From assembly GCA_034678415.1 (NCBI GenBank), contig JAXDBV010000027.1, forward strand, positions 1 to 16,844: a stretch of DNA of 16,844 nt. The letters are read 5' to 3'. The notes beneath the pieces were generated by a model that made no database searches, was not told the DNA's origin, and saw nothing but the letters and a program-made list of their open reading frames with translations. Position 1 is the first letter of the stretch; the number at the start of each line of letters is the position of its first letter. Shown piece after piece: positions 6,663 through 15,600 of the stretch. Origin of the DNA: JAXDBV01 sp034678415. GTDB lineage: Bacteria > Bacteroidota > Bacteroidia > Bacteroidales > VadinHA17. The position numbers and the translations under genes were made by a program.

Positions 6663-8318
6663 ATGCTTAAAACACTTTTTGTTCAGAACTACGCGCTGAT
6701 CAGCCACCTGGAGATTGAGTTTGGCCCGGGACTGTCCATCATTTCGGGCGAGACGGGCGCCGGCAAATCAATCCTCCTCGGAGCACTGTCTCTCATCCTC
6801 GGACAGAGAGCCGACACCTCCGCCCTTTACGACAAAACAAAAAAATGTATCGTGGAAGGTTCGTTCGATATTAGCGGCTACGGACTGGAAGAGATATTTG
6901 CCGCGAACGAGCTCGACTTTGAGCCCGTGACAACCATACGCAGGGAGGTGAGCAATACAGGAAAATCGAGAGCTTTCATCAACGATACGCCCGTGGGACT
7001 GAACGTGCTGAAGGAGCTGGGAACAAAGCTCGTGGATATCCATTCACAGCATCAGAACCTCCTCCTGGGGGATAACCTGTTCCAGCTCCGTGTGATCGAT
7101 ACCTATGCCGGCCACCTGGACCTGCTCAACGATTACAGGGATACCTATCAGCGGTATAAAACGCTGCAGCATGAGTACGAGGTGATGAAGCAGGAAGCCG
7201 ACAGAAACAAGGCCGACCTGGATTACTACCTCTTCCAGTACGAACAGCTGGATAAGGCCGGGCTGGTAGAAGGTGAACAGGAGGAACATGAGGCGGAGAT
7301 GCAGACCCTCCTGCATGCCGAGGAGATCAAGAGCAGCCTTATGCACCTCTATGACCTGCTGGCCGGCGATGACAAACCCGTAACACTGCTCCTCAGGGAT
7401 GCCCAGATGATGCTTCAGAAAATCACCCCATTCTTCCCGGTGGCGGAGGAACTGGTGAAACGCTTGGAATCCAGCTATATTGAGCTGAAGGATCTTGCCG
7501 CGGAATCCGAACGTCTGGGCAATGGCATTGACTATGATCCCGGGCGGATAGAGACCCTCCAGCAACGGCTCGACACCCTCTATTCCCTCCAGCAGAAACA
7601 CCGCGTTGGCACGGTGGCCGAACTCATCGCAATCCTTCATGAGTTCAGGGACAAGATCGACCGCATCGCCGGATATGACCTCAATATCGAAAAAACGGAA
7701 AAAGCGCTGGCCGAAACAACAGAGAAACTAACGGCTATGGCTGGCCAGCTCTCGGAAAAGAGGGTGTCATCGTTCCCCCGGATAGAGCAAACCGTTACCG
7801 GCATGCTGCACCAGCTCGGGATGCCCCATGCCCGGTTCCGGATCGATCATACGGCAACAGGTTCGTTCACCCCCTGGGGCTGCGACCAGGTATCATTCCT
7901 CTTCTCGGCCAACAAGCAGGGAACCCTGATGGATATATCGCGCGTCGCCTCGGGTGGCGAGCTGTCCCGTGTAATGCTCTGCCTCAAATCCCTGCTTACC
8001 CATGCCCTCGCCCTTCCTTCCATTATCTTTGACGAGATCGATGCCGGGGTGAGCGGCGAGATCGCCGATAAGGTAGGGAATATTATCCGGGATATGTCAG
8101 ACCGCATGCAGGTGATCAACATAACCCACCTTCCCCAGATCGCCAGCAAAGGTCAGAAACACTACCTGGTATATAAAACCGAGGAAGCCCGCCAGTCCGT
8201 CACACGTATCAAGCTGCTGACAACCAGGGAACGCATCCTTGAGATCGCCCGTATGCTCAGCGGTGAAGACGTGACAGAGGCAGCCATCGAGAACGCCAGG
8301 GAGCTGCTCAGGATCTGA
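6663..8318 (+). CDS. recN: DNA repair protein RecN
   Basis: RecN is an SMC-like ATPase that acts at double-strand breaks in recombination repair. The 551-residue length is normal. The N-terminal half-domain contains Walker A, Gly-Glu-Thr-Gly-Ala-Gly-Lys-Ser (29-36). A Gln-His-Gln-like segment, His-Ser-Gln-His-Gln, follows near 127-131. Residues about 160-390 form the coiled-coil arm, rich in Glu, Lys and Leu. The C-terminal half has the ABC signature Ala-Ser-Gly-Gly-Glu-Leu-Ser-Arg (from about 429), Walker B Ile-Ile-Phe-Asp-Glu-Ile-Asp-Ala-Gly (Asp457) and the switch Ile-Thr-His-Leu-Pro-Gln. The start is the ATG at 6663, 56 bases after DUF4835, and is probably read from the same operon. No SOS-type operator was recognised. 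Confidence 0.97.
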   Translation: MLKTLFVQNYALISHLEIEFGPGLSIISGETGAGKSILLGALSLILGQRADTSALYDKTKKCIVEGSFDISGYGLEEIFAANELDFEPVTTIRREVSNTGKSRAFINDTPVGLNVLKELGTKLVDIHSQHQNLLLGDNLFQLRVIDTYAGHLDLLNDYRDTYQRYKTLQHEYEVMKQEADRNKADLDYYLFQYEQLDKAGLVEGEQEEHEAEMQTLLHAEEIKSSLMHLYDLLAGDDKPVTLLLRDAQMMLQKITPFFPVAEELVKRLESSYIELKDLAAESERLGNGIDYDPGRIETLQQRLDTLYSLQQKHRVGTVAELIAILHEFRDKIDRIAGYDLNIEKTEKALAETTEKLTAMAGQLSEKRVSSFPRIEQTVTGMLHQLGMPHARFRIDHTATGSFTPWGCDQVSFLFSANKQGTLMDISRVASGGELSRVMLCLKSLLTHALALPSIIFDEIDAGVSGEIADKVGNIIRDMSDRMQVINITHLPQIASKGQKHYLVYKTEEARQSVTRIKLLTTRERILEIARMLSGEDVTEAAIENARELLRI

Positions 8319-8510
8319 CAAGGATGGACCCCCACAGGGCCTTAACTGTCCGCCTGGTGGAGGAACCGTGCCTCGAACACTGCTCATGAATAATACTGAT
8401 ACCCGGAATGGCGGTGATACACCGGGAGAAATCGCTTTCGAAAAACCTTCAAAACCCTGTTATTATCACGCAGTGAATCATTTATTTATAATCATTCTAA
8501 ATATTTCTTC

Positions 8511-8545
8511 TATTTTTGTCATTCAAATACTATCCAAATACTATC
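8511..8545 (+). promoter_or_regulatory. fabI -7 promoter box and tandem-repeat leader
   Basis: TATTTTTG (8511-8518) matches TAnnTTTG, but no good TTG -33 element precedes it. The predicted RNA start falls near 8525, at the beginning of an exact 11-bp tandem duplication of CAAATACTATC (8524-8534 and 8535-8545), and the ATG follows at 8549. The leader is thus almost only the repeat. Confidence 0.6.
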
Positions 8546-8548
8546 ATT

Positions 8549-9379
8549 ATGGCATATAATTTATTAAAAGGGAAAAAAGGCATCATATTCGGTGCGTTGA
8601 ATGAGATGTCGATCGCATGGAAGGTGGCTGAGAAAGCGTACGAGGAAGGGGCGGTGTTTACCCTCAGCAACACTCCTGTTGCTCTTCGCTTCGGGGCACT
8701 TGATGTGCTGGCTGAAAAAACCCGGTCGGTGATCATACCGGCTGATGCCACCGTCAATGAAGAAGTGGAGCAGGTGATCGTAAAGTCAATGGAGGTGATG
8801 GGAGGGAAGGTGGATTTTATCCTGCATTCCATCGGCATGTCGCCCAATGTCCGAAAAGGCCTGCCATACGACAAGCTGGATTACAGCTATTTCTTAAAAA
8901 CCCTTGACATCTCGGCACTCTCCTTCCATAAGATTCTCTATTATGCCAGGAAGCATGATGCCATCAACGAATGGGGATCGGTGGTGGCACTGTCTTATAT
9001 CGCGGCGCAACGCACCCTGGTGGGGTATAACGACATGGCCGACGCCAAAGCCCTGCTCGAATCCATTGCCAGGAGCTTCGGGTATATTTATGGCAGGGAT
9101 AAGAAAATACGCATAAACACCATTTCACAGTCGCCTACCCGTACCACGGCCGGTAGCGGGATCAAAGGCATTGATTCCCTGATGGATTTTACCGACCGGA
9201 TGTCGCCCCTTGGCAATGCCACGGCTGATGAATGTGCCGGCTACTGCATCACATTGTTCTCCGACCTCACACGTAAGGTCACCATGCAAAACCTCTATCA
9301 CGACGGGGGCTTCTCCAGTATGGCAATGAGCCTTAAAGCCATCACACAGTACGAGAAAAGCTTCGAGGAATGCGATTAA
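8549..9379 (+). CDS. fabI: Enoyl-[acyl-carrier-protein] reductase (NADH) FabI
   Basis: FabI carries out the last reduction in each cycle of type II fatty acid elongation, turning trans-2-enoyl-ACP into acyl-ACP with NAD(P)H in the cytosol. The 276-residue short-chain dehydrogenase fold shows Gly-Ala-Leu-Asn-Glu-Met-Ser-Ile-Ala-Trp (15-24) at the nucleotide site, His-Ser-Ile-Gly (93-96) and the FabI catalytic pattern Tyr150, Tyr160 and Lys167 (Tyr-Asn-Asp-Met-Ala-Asp-Ala-Lys). The Ile-Ser-Gln-Ser-Pro-Thr-Arg-Thr-Thr-Ala-Gly-Ser segment marks the FabI branch. I chose the ATG at 8549. An in-frame TTG at 8516 overlaps the -7 box. The gene is separated from recN by 230 bases with its own promoter, so it is probably a single-gene unit. 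Confidence 0.96.
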   Translation: MAYNLLKGKKGIIFGALNEMSIAWKVAEKAYEEGAVFTLSNTPVALRFGALDVLAEKTRSVIIPADATVNEEVEQVIVKSMEVMGGKVDFILHSIGMSPNVRKGLPYDKLDYSYFLKTLDISALSFHKILYYARKHDAINEWGSVVALSYIAAQRTLVGYNDMADAKALLESIARSFGYIYGRDKKIRINTISQSPTRTTAGSGIKGIDSLMDFTDRMSPLGNATADECAGYCITLFSDLTRKVTMQNLYHDGGFSSMAMSLKAITQYEKSFEECD

Positions 9380-9557
9380 ATCCCCTAAGGATGCACCGGC
9401 CTGGCGAAAATAATGGCTGTGAATGAAGGTCTGAGCTTCATGTGGCCATGTACGGGGATTAAAACAACCTCCAGGGTACATCAATGATGCCCATATTTAT
9501 TATACGTATTTATACCACCATCGGTTTCGTATAAACACCTCTTTTTAATTCTCTCCG

Positions 9558-9587
9558 TTTGGGGGTACATGGCATTTTATATATTTA
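9558..9587 (+). promoter_or_regulatory. Possible promoter of the DUF819 gene
   Basis: TTTG at 9558-9561 and TATATTTA at 9580-9587 are 18 bases apart. The second box differs from TAnnTTTG only at the last base. The predicted RNA start is close to the ATG at 9609, giving a leader of about 15 bases. Confidence 0.45.
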
Positions 9588-9608
9588 CCCTTGCCAAAAA
9601 ATACTTCC

Positions 9609-10901
9609 ATGTTCAGTCTCATTGTACTCATTCTATTCTATCTGACAATTCCAGCGGTTTTGATCTGGTTAACAACGAAATCATCGTTTCTGAAAAAGAT
9701 CGGGGCCATCGTTATGGCCTACGCCCTGGGGATCATCATTGCCAATGTGGGAATTTTACCACGCGGAAGCAAGGACTTCCGTGAGCTCACGATTGGTCAG
9801 GACAGGGCTTTCATTCCAAAGACTGAGGCAGTACAGATGCTTGAAGCCGGCACTCTTTCTGAACGCGACTTCAAGGTTAACCGTGTGGCAGCGATACAGG
9901 ATAATATGCTTACAGCGCTTGTACCGCTGGCCATACCCCTCATCCTTTTTTCACTCAATGTGAGGAGGTGGCTGAGATTCTCAGGCAAAGGGTTCCTCTC
10001 CATGCTGCTGGCACTGGCATCGGTTATGTTCATCGTGGCAACCGGTTACCTGATGTTCAGGAATAAGATCCCGGAATGCGATAAGATAGGAGGGATGCTT
10101 ATAGGGCTTTATACCGGTGGTTCGGTCAACCTGGCCCCTATAGCGCTGGCGCTCGGTGTTGAACCGAATGCTTTTATCATGACAAATACCTATGACATGA
10201 TCGTAGGCGCCGTGGTCATTCTCTTTTTCATTTCAGCCGGCCCGGCTTTTTTCAGGATGTTTCTGCCGCCTTTCAGGAAGCCGGAAGACCGAAACGGGGA
10301 AGAGTACGATTTCGACAAAGTGCAGAAACAGATGGCGGAAGATTTTGATGATTATTCAGGGATATTCAGGAGGGAAAATATACTGCCGCTGTTGGCAGCC
10401 GTAGGATTAGCCATTGTTATTCTTGTGATCGGGTTGGGAATCAGTATTCTGTTTCCCGGTGTGCCAATGACTATTACGGCAATATTGTCGATAACAACGC
10501 TGGGCGTTGCCACATCATTTATCCGGAAGGTGAGGGAGATAAAGAAGACATTCCAGGTAGGGATGTACTTCATTATTGCCTTTTCAATAGTGATTGCCTC
10601 CCGTTGTGACCTGAGCGTGATATTCCACGCAAGATACATGAGTCTGTTGCTGTATGTCACGTACGCCTATTTTGGGTCACTGTTCCTCCACCTGTTCCTG
10701 TCATGGATTTTCAGGGTGAATGCTGACGATTACCTTATTACCACCACCGGCTTTGTTTATTCACCGCCGTTTGTGCCGATGGTAGCGGCAGCCCTGAAGA
10801 ACAAAGACGTTATTCTCACAGGGCTGGCCACCGGTCTCATTGGCTGGATCCTCGGCAACTATATTGGCGTTGCTTACGGTTTATGGCTGGGTAAGATCTA
10901 G
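9609..10901 (+). CDS. DUF819 family (YjcL-like) integral membrane protein
   Basis: The 430-residue protein has about eleven or twelve hydrophobic segments, with a longer polar stretch near 48-95 and a charged cytosolic-looking loop near 225-262. The motif Tyr-Thr-Gly-Gly-Ser-Val-Asn-Leu-Ala-Pro-Ile-Ala-Leu, in the middle of the protein, is the mark of DUF819, a family of inner-membrane proteins that look like transporters but whose substrate is unknown to me. I chose the ATG at 9609 over an upstream in-frame TTG (9591), which would add six polar residues before the first helix. The gene seems to stand alone after fabI. Its TAG stop overlaps the stop of the convergent outer-membrane gene in the palindrome CTAG, so no terminator fits between them. 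Confidence 0.82.
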   Translation: MFSLIVLILFYLTIPAVLIWLTTKSSFLKKIGAIVMAYALGIIIANVGILPRGSKDFRELTIGQDRAFIPKTEAVQMLEAGTLSERDFKVNRVAAIQDNMLTALVPLAIPLILFSLNVRRWLRFSGKGFLSMLLALASVMFIVATGYLMFRNKIPECDKIGGMLIGLYTGGSVNLAPIALALGVEPNAFIMTNTYDMIVGAVVILFFISAGPAFFRMFLPPFRKPEDRNGEEYDFDKVQKQMAEDFDDYSGIFRRENILPLLAAVGLAIVILVIGLGISILFPGVPMTITAILSITTLGVATSFIRKVREIKKTFQVGMYFIIAFSIVIASRCDLSVIFHARYMSLLLYVTYAYFGSLFLHLFLSWIFRVNADDYLITTTGFVYSPPFVPMVAAALKNKDVILTGLATGLIGWILGNYIGVAYGLWLGKI

Positions 10902-12253
10902 AAGAGGTAATTAAGTCCTATGTAAAGACCCGTGTTCCCATCCCTGTTGTCGAAGGCTTTGCCGAAATCGGCGGCAATGATGAAGTTTTCATTCAGGGCG
11001 ATGCGCAACCCTGTGCCGGCCGTCATATGCAGGGCATCCTTGTCCTGGTCCCAGTAATCGGACAGTGATTCACCCACGCCCAGATCCGTCAGTTCCCTGT
11101 CTACATCAATAGGATCAACAACATAGCCGGCGTCGAGGAATCCGTTCAGGCCGAGATAGATGTTCATCTTGCCGATGTCAAACCGGAGAAATTTCCAGCG
11201 GAGCTCGAAGTTGCCCATCAGGAAACCGTCGCCAATAATGCGGTTCCTGAGGATACCCCTGAGGCTTTTCGATCCTCCGAGCCCTTCGGAGGTATTGCCT
11301 TTCAGGAATGATGTTATGACCAGCGGCTGGGCATAAAACGGTGTGGTGCCGGCAATGGTTTTCTGGAATCCCAGCCGGTAGGCGAACGAGAGATCGTTCT
11401 CTATAAGGGTGAAATACTGCCTGTGCGTGATCGACAGCTTGATATGCCCGAATCCACTCTCACCGAGAAATGCCGGTGCCACCTGGATCACGGCTTCCGA
11501 CCATACCCCCTTCATCGGGTTGGGTTCGTTGTCACGCGTATCATACGAGATACCTCCCTTGACATAGGTGAGCCAGCCTCCGTCGGCCTCATCCGGAGTG
11601 ATAATACCCCAGTCGACATATTTATCATACAATCCCGGCACATCGGGCAGCTGGTCTTCCTCATCCTTCCCCTTGTTCAGCTTATCCAGGTCGACAGACC
11701 CCACCTTGAAGTTATATAACTCGAATCCGCTGACCCATCTCAGCTTTTCCCCGCTGAGCCTGCCTTGCAGGTCAAGCTTGGTGCGGAACATTTTCCGGTC
11801 GTGTGCATAGTACGCCCGGCTGATATAATCCTCGCTCTCCGTATCGGTAAAATCGGATCGATAGGTTACCTCGTACCCGTTGAATCCGTAAAAATCATAT
11901 TTGGGATCGGTAATATAGCTCAGATCGAATGTGGTTCGTATACCTTTCAGTAACTGGTCAGAGTCATAAAAGAACCGGTTGTACCCGCTTCCCTTGGTGA
12001 AACGCGACACCTCAAAATACAGCGAATGGTTGTACTTGGGATACCTGCTGCCATCTCCGTAATTATATAAATTGAGCAACGCCCCGTACTGGAATCCCAG
12101 GTCACTGTCAAAGGTGATGGTCGGTAATAATCCTCCGATCTTCCAGCCGGTTTTGGTAGTGGCTTGTCCCTCCTGCCCGTGGAGCAGATACATGCTCCCT
12201 GATGAAGTGATCAGGAGCATTGAAAACAAAAGGTTCAGAAATGATCGTTTCAT
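10898..12253 (-). CDS. Omp85/BamA-TamA family outer-membrane beta-barrel without POTRA domains
   Basis: The 451-residue product has a signal peptide (about 1-27, ending near His-Gly-Gln) and then alternating aromatic and polar residues typical of a beta-barrel. It carries the surface-antigen signature Tyr-Asp-Thr-Arg-Asp-Asn-Glu-Pro-Asn-Pro-Met-Lys-Gly (about 237-249), a Ser-Leu-Arg-Gly-Ile loop-6 motif (about 330-334), and a C-terminal Phe. Canonical BamA and TamA carry several POTRA domains before the barrel. Here the barrel starts almost directly after the signal, so this is a barrel-only Omp85 relative rather than BamA, and its cargo or substrate is unknown. I chose the ATG at 12253 because it opens the signal peptide; the frame extends 26 codons further upstream. 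It is divergent from susC and convergent with the DUF819 gene. Confidence 0.85.
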   Translation of the reverse strand: MKRSFLNLLFSMLLITSSGSMYLLHGQEGQATTKTGWKIGGLLPTITFDSDLGFQYGALLNLYNYGDGSRYPKYNHSLYFEVSRFTKGSGYNRFFYDSDQLLKGIRTTFDLSYITDPKYDFYGFNGYEVTYRSDFTDTESEDYISRAYYAHDRKMFRTKLDLQGRLSGEKLRWVSGFELYNFKVGSVDLDKLNKGKDEEDQLPDVPGLYDKYVDWGIITPDEADGGWLTYVKGGISYDTRDNEPNPMKGVWSEAVIQVAPAFLGESGFGHIKLSITHRQYFTLIENDLSFAYRLGFQKTIAGTTPFYAQPLVITSFLKGNTSEGLGGSKSLRGILRNRIIGDGFLMGNFELRWKFLRFDIGKMNIYLGLNGFLDAGYVVDPIDVDRELTDLGVGESLSDYWDQDKDALHMTAGTGLRIALNENFIIAADFGKAFDNRDGNTGLYIGLNYLF

Positions 12254-12516
12254 AGGTCGATTGTTTGTATGATTTTTTGGCACATCTATGTAAAATACTC
12301 GTGAAATATAACTATTTGTCTTCGATTTCATTAAAAAGTCCTGTTGTTTTATTATAAAAAAAGATGTAAATTAATGTCACTTTTCTGTTACAGGAGGGGA
12401 TGATATTGAAAATGTATGGAAAGGCAACACAGTTTGTTTCTGTACAATGTTAAGTTAGCCTGAGGTTTAACCGGCCATGTGCGTAATCGGACACTGCATG
12501 TAAAATCATTGGACAG

Positions 12517-12539
12517 TTTTCGTGATTGCATTACGAGAA
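12517..12539. promoter_or_regulatory. Candidate operator upstream of susC
   Basis: TTTTCGT (12517-12523) and ACGAGAA (12533-12539) form an inverted repeat with one mismatch across a 9-base spacer. It ends seven bases before the candidate -33 TTG, a position suited to an activator. No regulator gene is visible in the window, so this rests on symmetry and position alone. Confidence 0.3.
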
Positions 12540-12546
12540 TAAATCA

Positions 12547-12574
12547 TTGAAAATCTAATACTTGTATTTTTTTG
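12547..12574 (+). promoter_or_regulatory. Candidate susC promoter
   Basis: A TTG at 12547-12549 and a T-rich box ending TTTG at 12571-12574 are spaced like a Bacteroidota promoter. The -7 box is imperfect: TA at 12565-12566 is four rather than two bases from the TTTG. The leader to the ATG would be about 55 bases. Confidence 0.35.
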
Positions 12575-12634
12575 CACAAAGTTTGAGCATTTAAGTAAAC
12601 CTATACTCCAAATTCTTAACCTAAAACTAGATCT

Positions 12635-15600
12635 ATGAAAAAACTTTTATGTTTTTTTGCGGTCTTTTTGCTGGGAGGGGTGCATCTGCTTCTGGCACAG
12701 GGAACGCAAATCACGGGAAAGGTCACAGGTTCGGAAGACGGCCTGCCCATTCCCGGTGTTTCTATTGTTGTCAAAGGGACAACCATGGGTACCCTTACTG
12801 ATAATGACGGGACGTACAGGCTCACCGTTCCTGAGACTGCTACTGCCTTGATATTCAGTTTTGTGGGTTATACCACGCAGGACATTCCCATCGATAGCCG
12901 TTTGGTTATTGACGTGATCATGGTTCAGGATGTATTCCAGGTAGAGGAGGTCCTTGTTGTGGCGTATGGAACCGCCACAAAAGGTACCTTCACCGGTTCG
13001 GCTGCCCAGGTCAAAAGTGACAAGATTGAGCTGCGGCCCATCTCCAATGTGACCAAGGCCATTGAGGGTATAGCCCCGGGAATTCAGACAATCGCCGGTA
13101 ACGGCCAGCCCGGGTCGGTCCAGGAGATCCGCATACGGGGTTACGGATCCATTAATGCCTCCAGCGATCCCCTCTATATTGTTGACGGTGTGCCCTATGA
13201 GCTGAATATCTCCAATCTAAACCCCAACGATATTGAGAGTATTTCATTGCTGAAGGATGCCGCCTCCGCCGCCCTCTATGGTAACCGGGCTGCCAACGGG
13301 GTGGTGATGATCACCACGAAGAAAGGATCCAGGGATCGCAGCGCCATTCAGGTGAAAGTAGCCCAGGGATTCAGCTCACGTGCAATACCCGAATACGAAA
13401 GGGTGGATGCCAGGCAGTATTACCCGCTGATGTGGGAATCGTACCGTAACAGCCTTGTATATGGTACCACAGCTGTCCCGATGGATATTGCAAACCAGAT
13501 TGCCTCAGGGCAATATCCCACGAAGGTGTTAAGCGGGGGGCTGTTATTGCAGCGTTATAACGCAAGAAATTATAACGACATCAAACAGCTGCTGGGCTAT
13601 AATCCATTCACCGTTGCCGATACCGCTATTGTGCTGACCGACGGAACCATCAATGAGGATGCACGGTACCGTGGTTCATACGGTGATGACCTTGACTGGC
13701 AATCGCCTCTGATGCAAACCGGGCTCCGCAGCGATGTTGCCCTCACTCTTTCTGGCGGAGGACAGAAGAATGATTATTTCATTTCCCTGAGTTACCTCGA
13801 TGAGAAAGGATTCCTTATTAATACCGATTATAATCGGGTAACCGGTCGTATAAACATCAATGCCCAGCCGAAAGACTGGTTCAAAACAGGGCTGAACCTT
13901 TCGGGCACAATGTCAAAATCGAACAATGCCTCGGATGGCAGCAGCACAGGTTATGTCAATCCCTTCTTCTTCAGCCGTACTGTCGGGCCTATTTATCCCG
14001 TCTATGCCCACCTGCCTTCTACCGGGGAGTATGTCCTTGATCAGTATGGGAATAAAATATTTGACCTGGGAAATATGATCGACCTGGGACTGCTCGCCAG
14101 GCCAATATATCCCGGCCGGCATGTGGTCGCTGAATCCAAATGGAACAGTGATATTACCAAAAGAAATGTTATCAGCGCAAGAACCTATGCCGATATCATC
14201 TTCTTGAAGGATTTCAAATTCACCACGAACCTGAGCATCGACGCAAATAATTATAACTACTCAGGCTTTGAAAACAAAACGGTGGGTGACGGAGCCCCGG
14301 GTGGACGACTGGATAAGGAAAACCAGTTGACAACCACCTATAACTTTAACCAGTTGCTCACCTACTCCAGAAGTTTCGGGGATCATAACCTGGATATTCT
14401 CCTCGGCCACGAGAGTTATTCATGGAACTACAGCGAACTAAGGGGTTTCAAACAGGAACTGGTGGTGGATGGAATCGATGAACTCATCAATTACACCAGG
14501 ATCAATGATCTTTCTTCCCTGGCGCATACCTACAGGTCGGAAGGGTATTTTTCACGGTTGAATTATAATTACCGTGAGAAATATTTTCTCTCCTCCTCGT
14601 ATCGTCGCGACGGCTCGTCAAAATTTGCACCTGAAAGCCGGTGGGGCGACTTCTGGTCTGTCGGGGGAGCCTGGCGTCTTGACCAGGAAGAGTTTATCAA
14701 AAGCATGTCGTGGATCAACATGGTCAAGCTCAGAGCATCCTACGGGGAGGTTGGTAACGACGGGGGAATTAACAGGTATGCCTGGCAGGCCCAATACGGG
14801 CTGGATTACAACAACGCCAACGAGGGAGGATTCCTCTGGGAAACCATTGAGAACAGAAACCTCGTTTGGGAAGCCAGCCGCAACGTGGATGTGGGCCTTG
14901 AATTCGGTATCCTGAATTTCCTGAGCGGGACAGTGGAATTCTTCCACCGTAAGTCCGATAACCTCCTGTTTGATGTTCCTCTGCCATTATCCAGCGGACT
15001 GGAGGAAAAAACAATGAATATCGGCACCATGTTTAACCAGGGGCTTGAGCTGAGCTTTTCGGCTGATATTATAAAGCGCAACAACATTAACTGGAATGTG
15101 AATGTGAATATGACCACGTTCAGGAATGAGATCACCAAACTGCCGCAGAAGGAAATCATTGACGGCACCAAAAAACTGATGGTCGGTCATTCGATATATG
15201 ATTACTGGCTTCGCGACTGGTGGGGGGTTGACTCATCCGATGGTTCCGGTCTGTTTGTGGCCGATCCCGACCTCTGGTCAGATGCCACAGGCCGTGTGAT
15301 CGATGGCGACAGCCTGACCACGAGCCAGAACTCCGCCAGGTATCACTATGCCGGATCGGCGATCCCCGACCTGTTTGGCGGCATTACCAATACCGTGAGG
15401 ATCAGGAACCTTGAGATATCGTTCATGTTCACCTATTCGATCGGCGGACTGGTGTATGATGCTCCCTACGCGGCGCTCATGCACTCTGGAAGTTATGGTA
15501 CCGCCCTGCACAAGGAGATCCTTAACCGCTGGCAGAAACCGGGCGATGTTACCGATGTCCCCCGACTTGATGTCTCCAAGACATCCGTGTTTGGAGCACA

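Larger units (their letters stand above)
12254..12634. other. Divergent regulatory gap between the Omp85-type gene and susC
   Basis: These 381 AT-rich bases hold no credible open frame. The right third contains an inverted repeat (12517-12539), a candidate promoter (12547-12574) and an AT-rich leader that reads TTAACCTAAAACT just before the susC ATG. I found no convincing TAnnTTTG box for the minus-strand gene; TATATTTC at about 12306-12313 (minus strand) is the nearest. Confidence 0.6.

Noticed and set aside
7044..7640. 198-codon minus-strand frame
   Set aside because: It is antisense to the recN coiled-coil region, and such frames commonly arise opposite Leu/Glu-rich coding sequence.
9379..9460. 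AATCCCC (9379-9385) with GGGGATT (9454-9460) as a fabI terminator or operator
   Set aside because: There are only seven matching bases across a spacer of about 68, with no T-run, so chance is a sufficient explanation.
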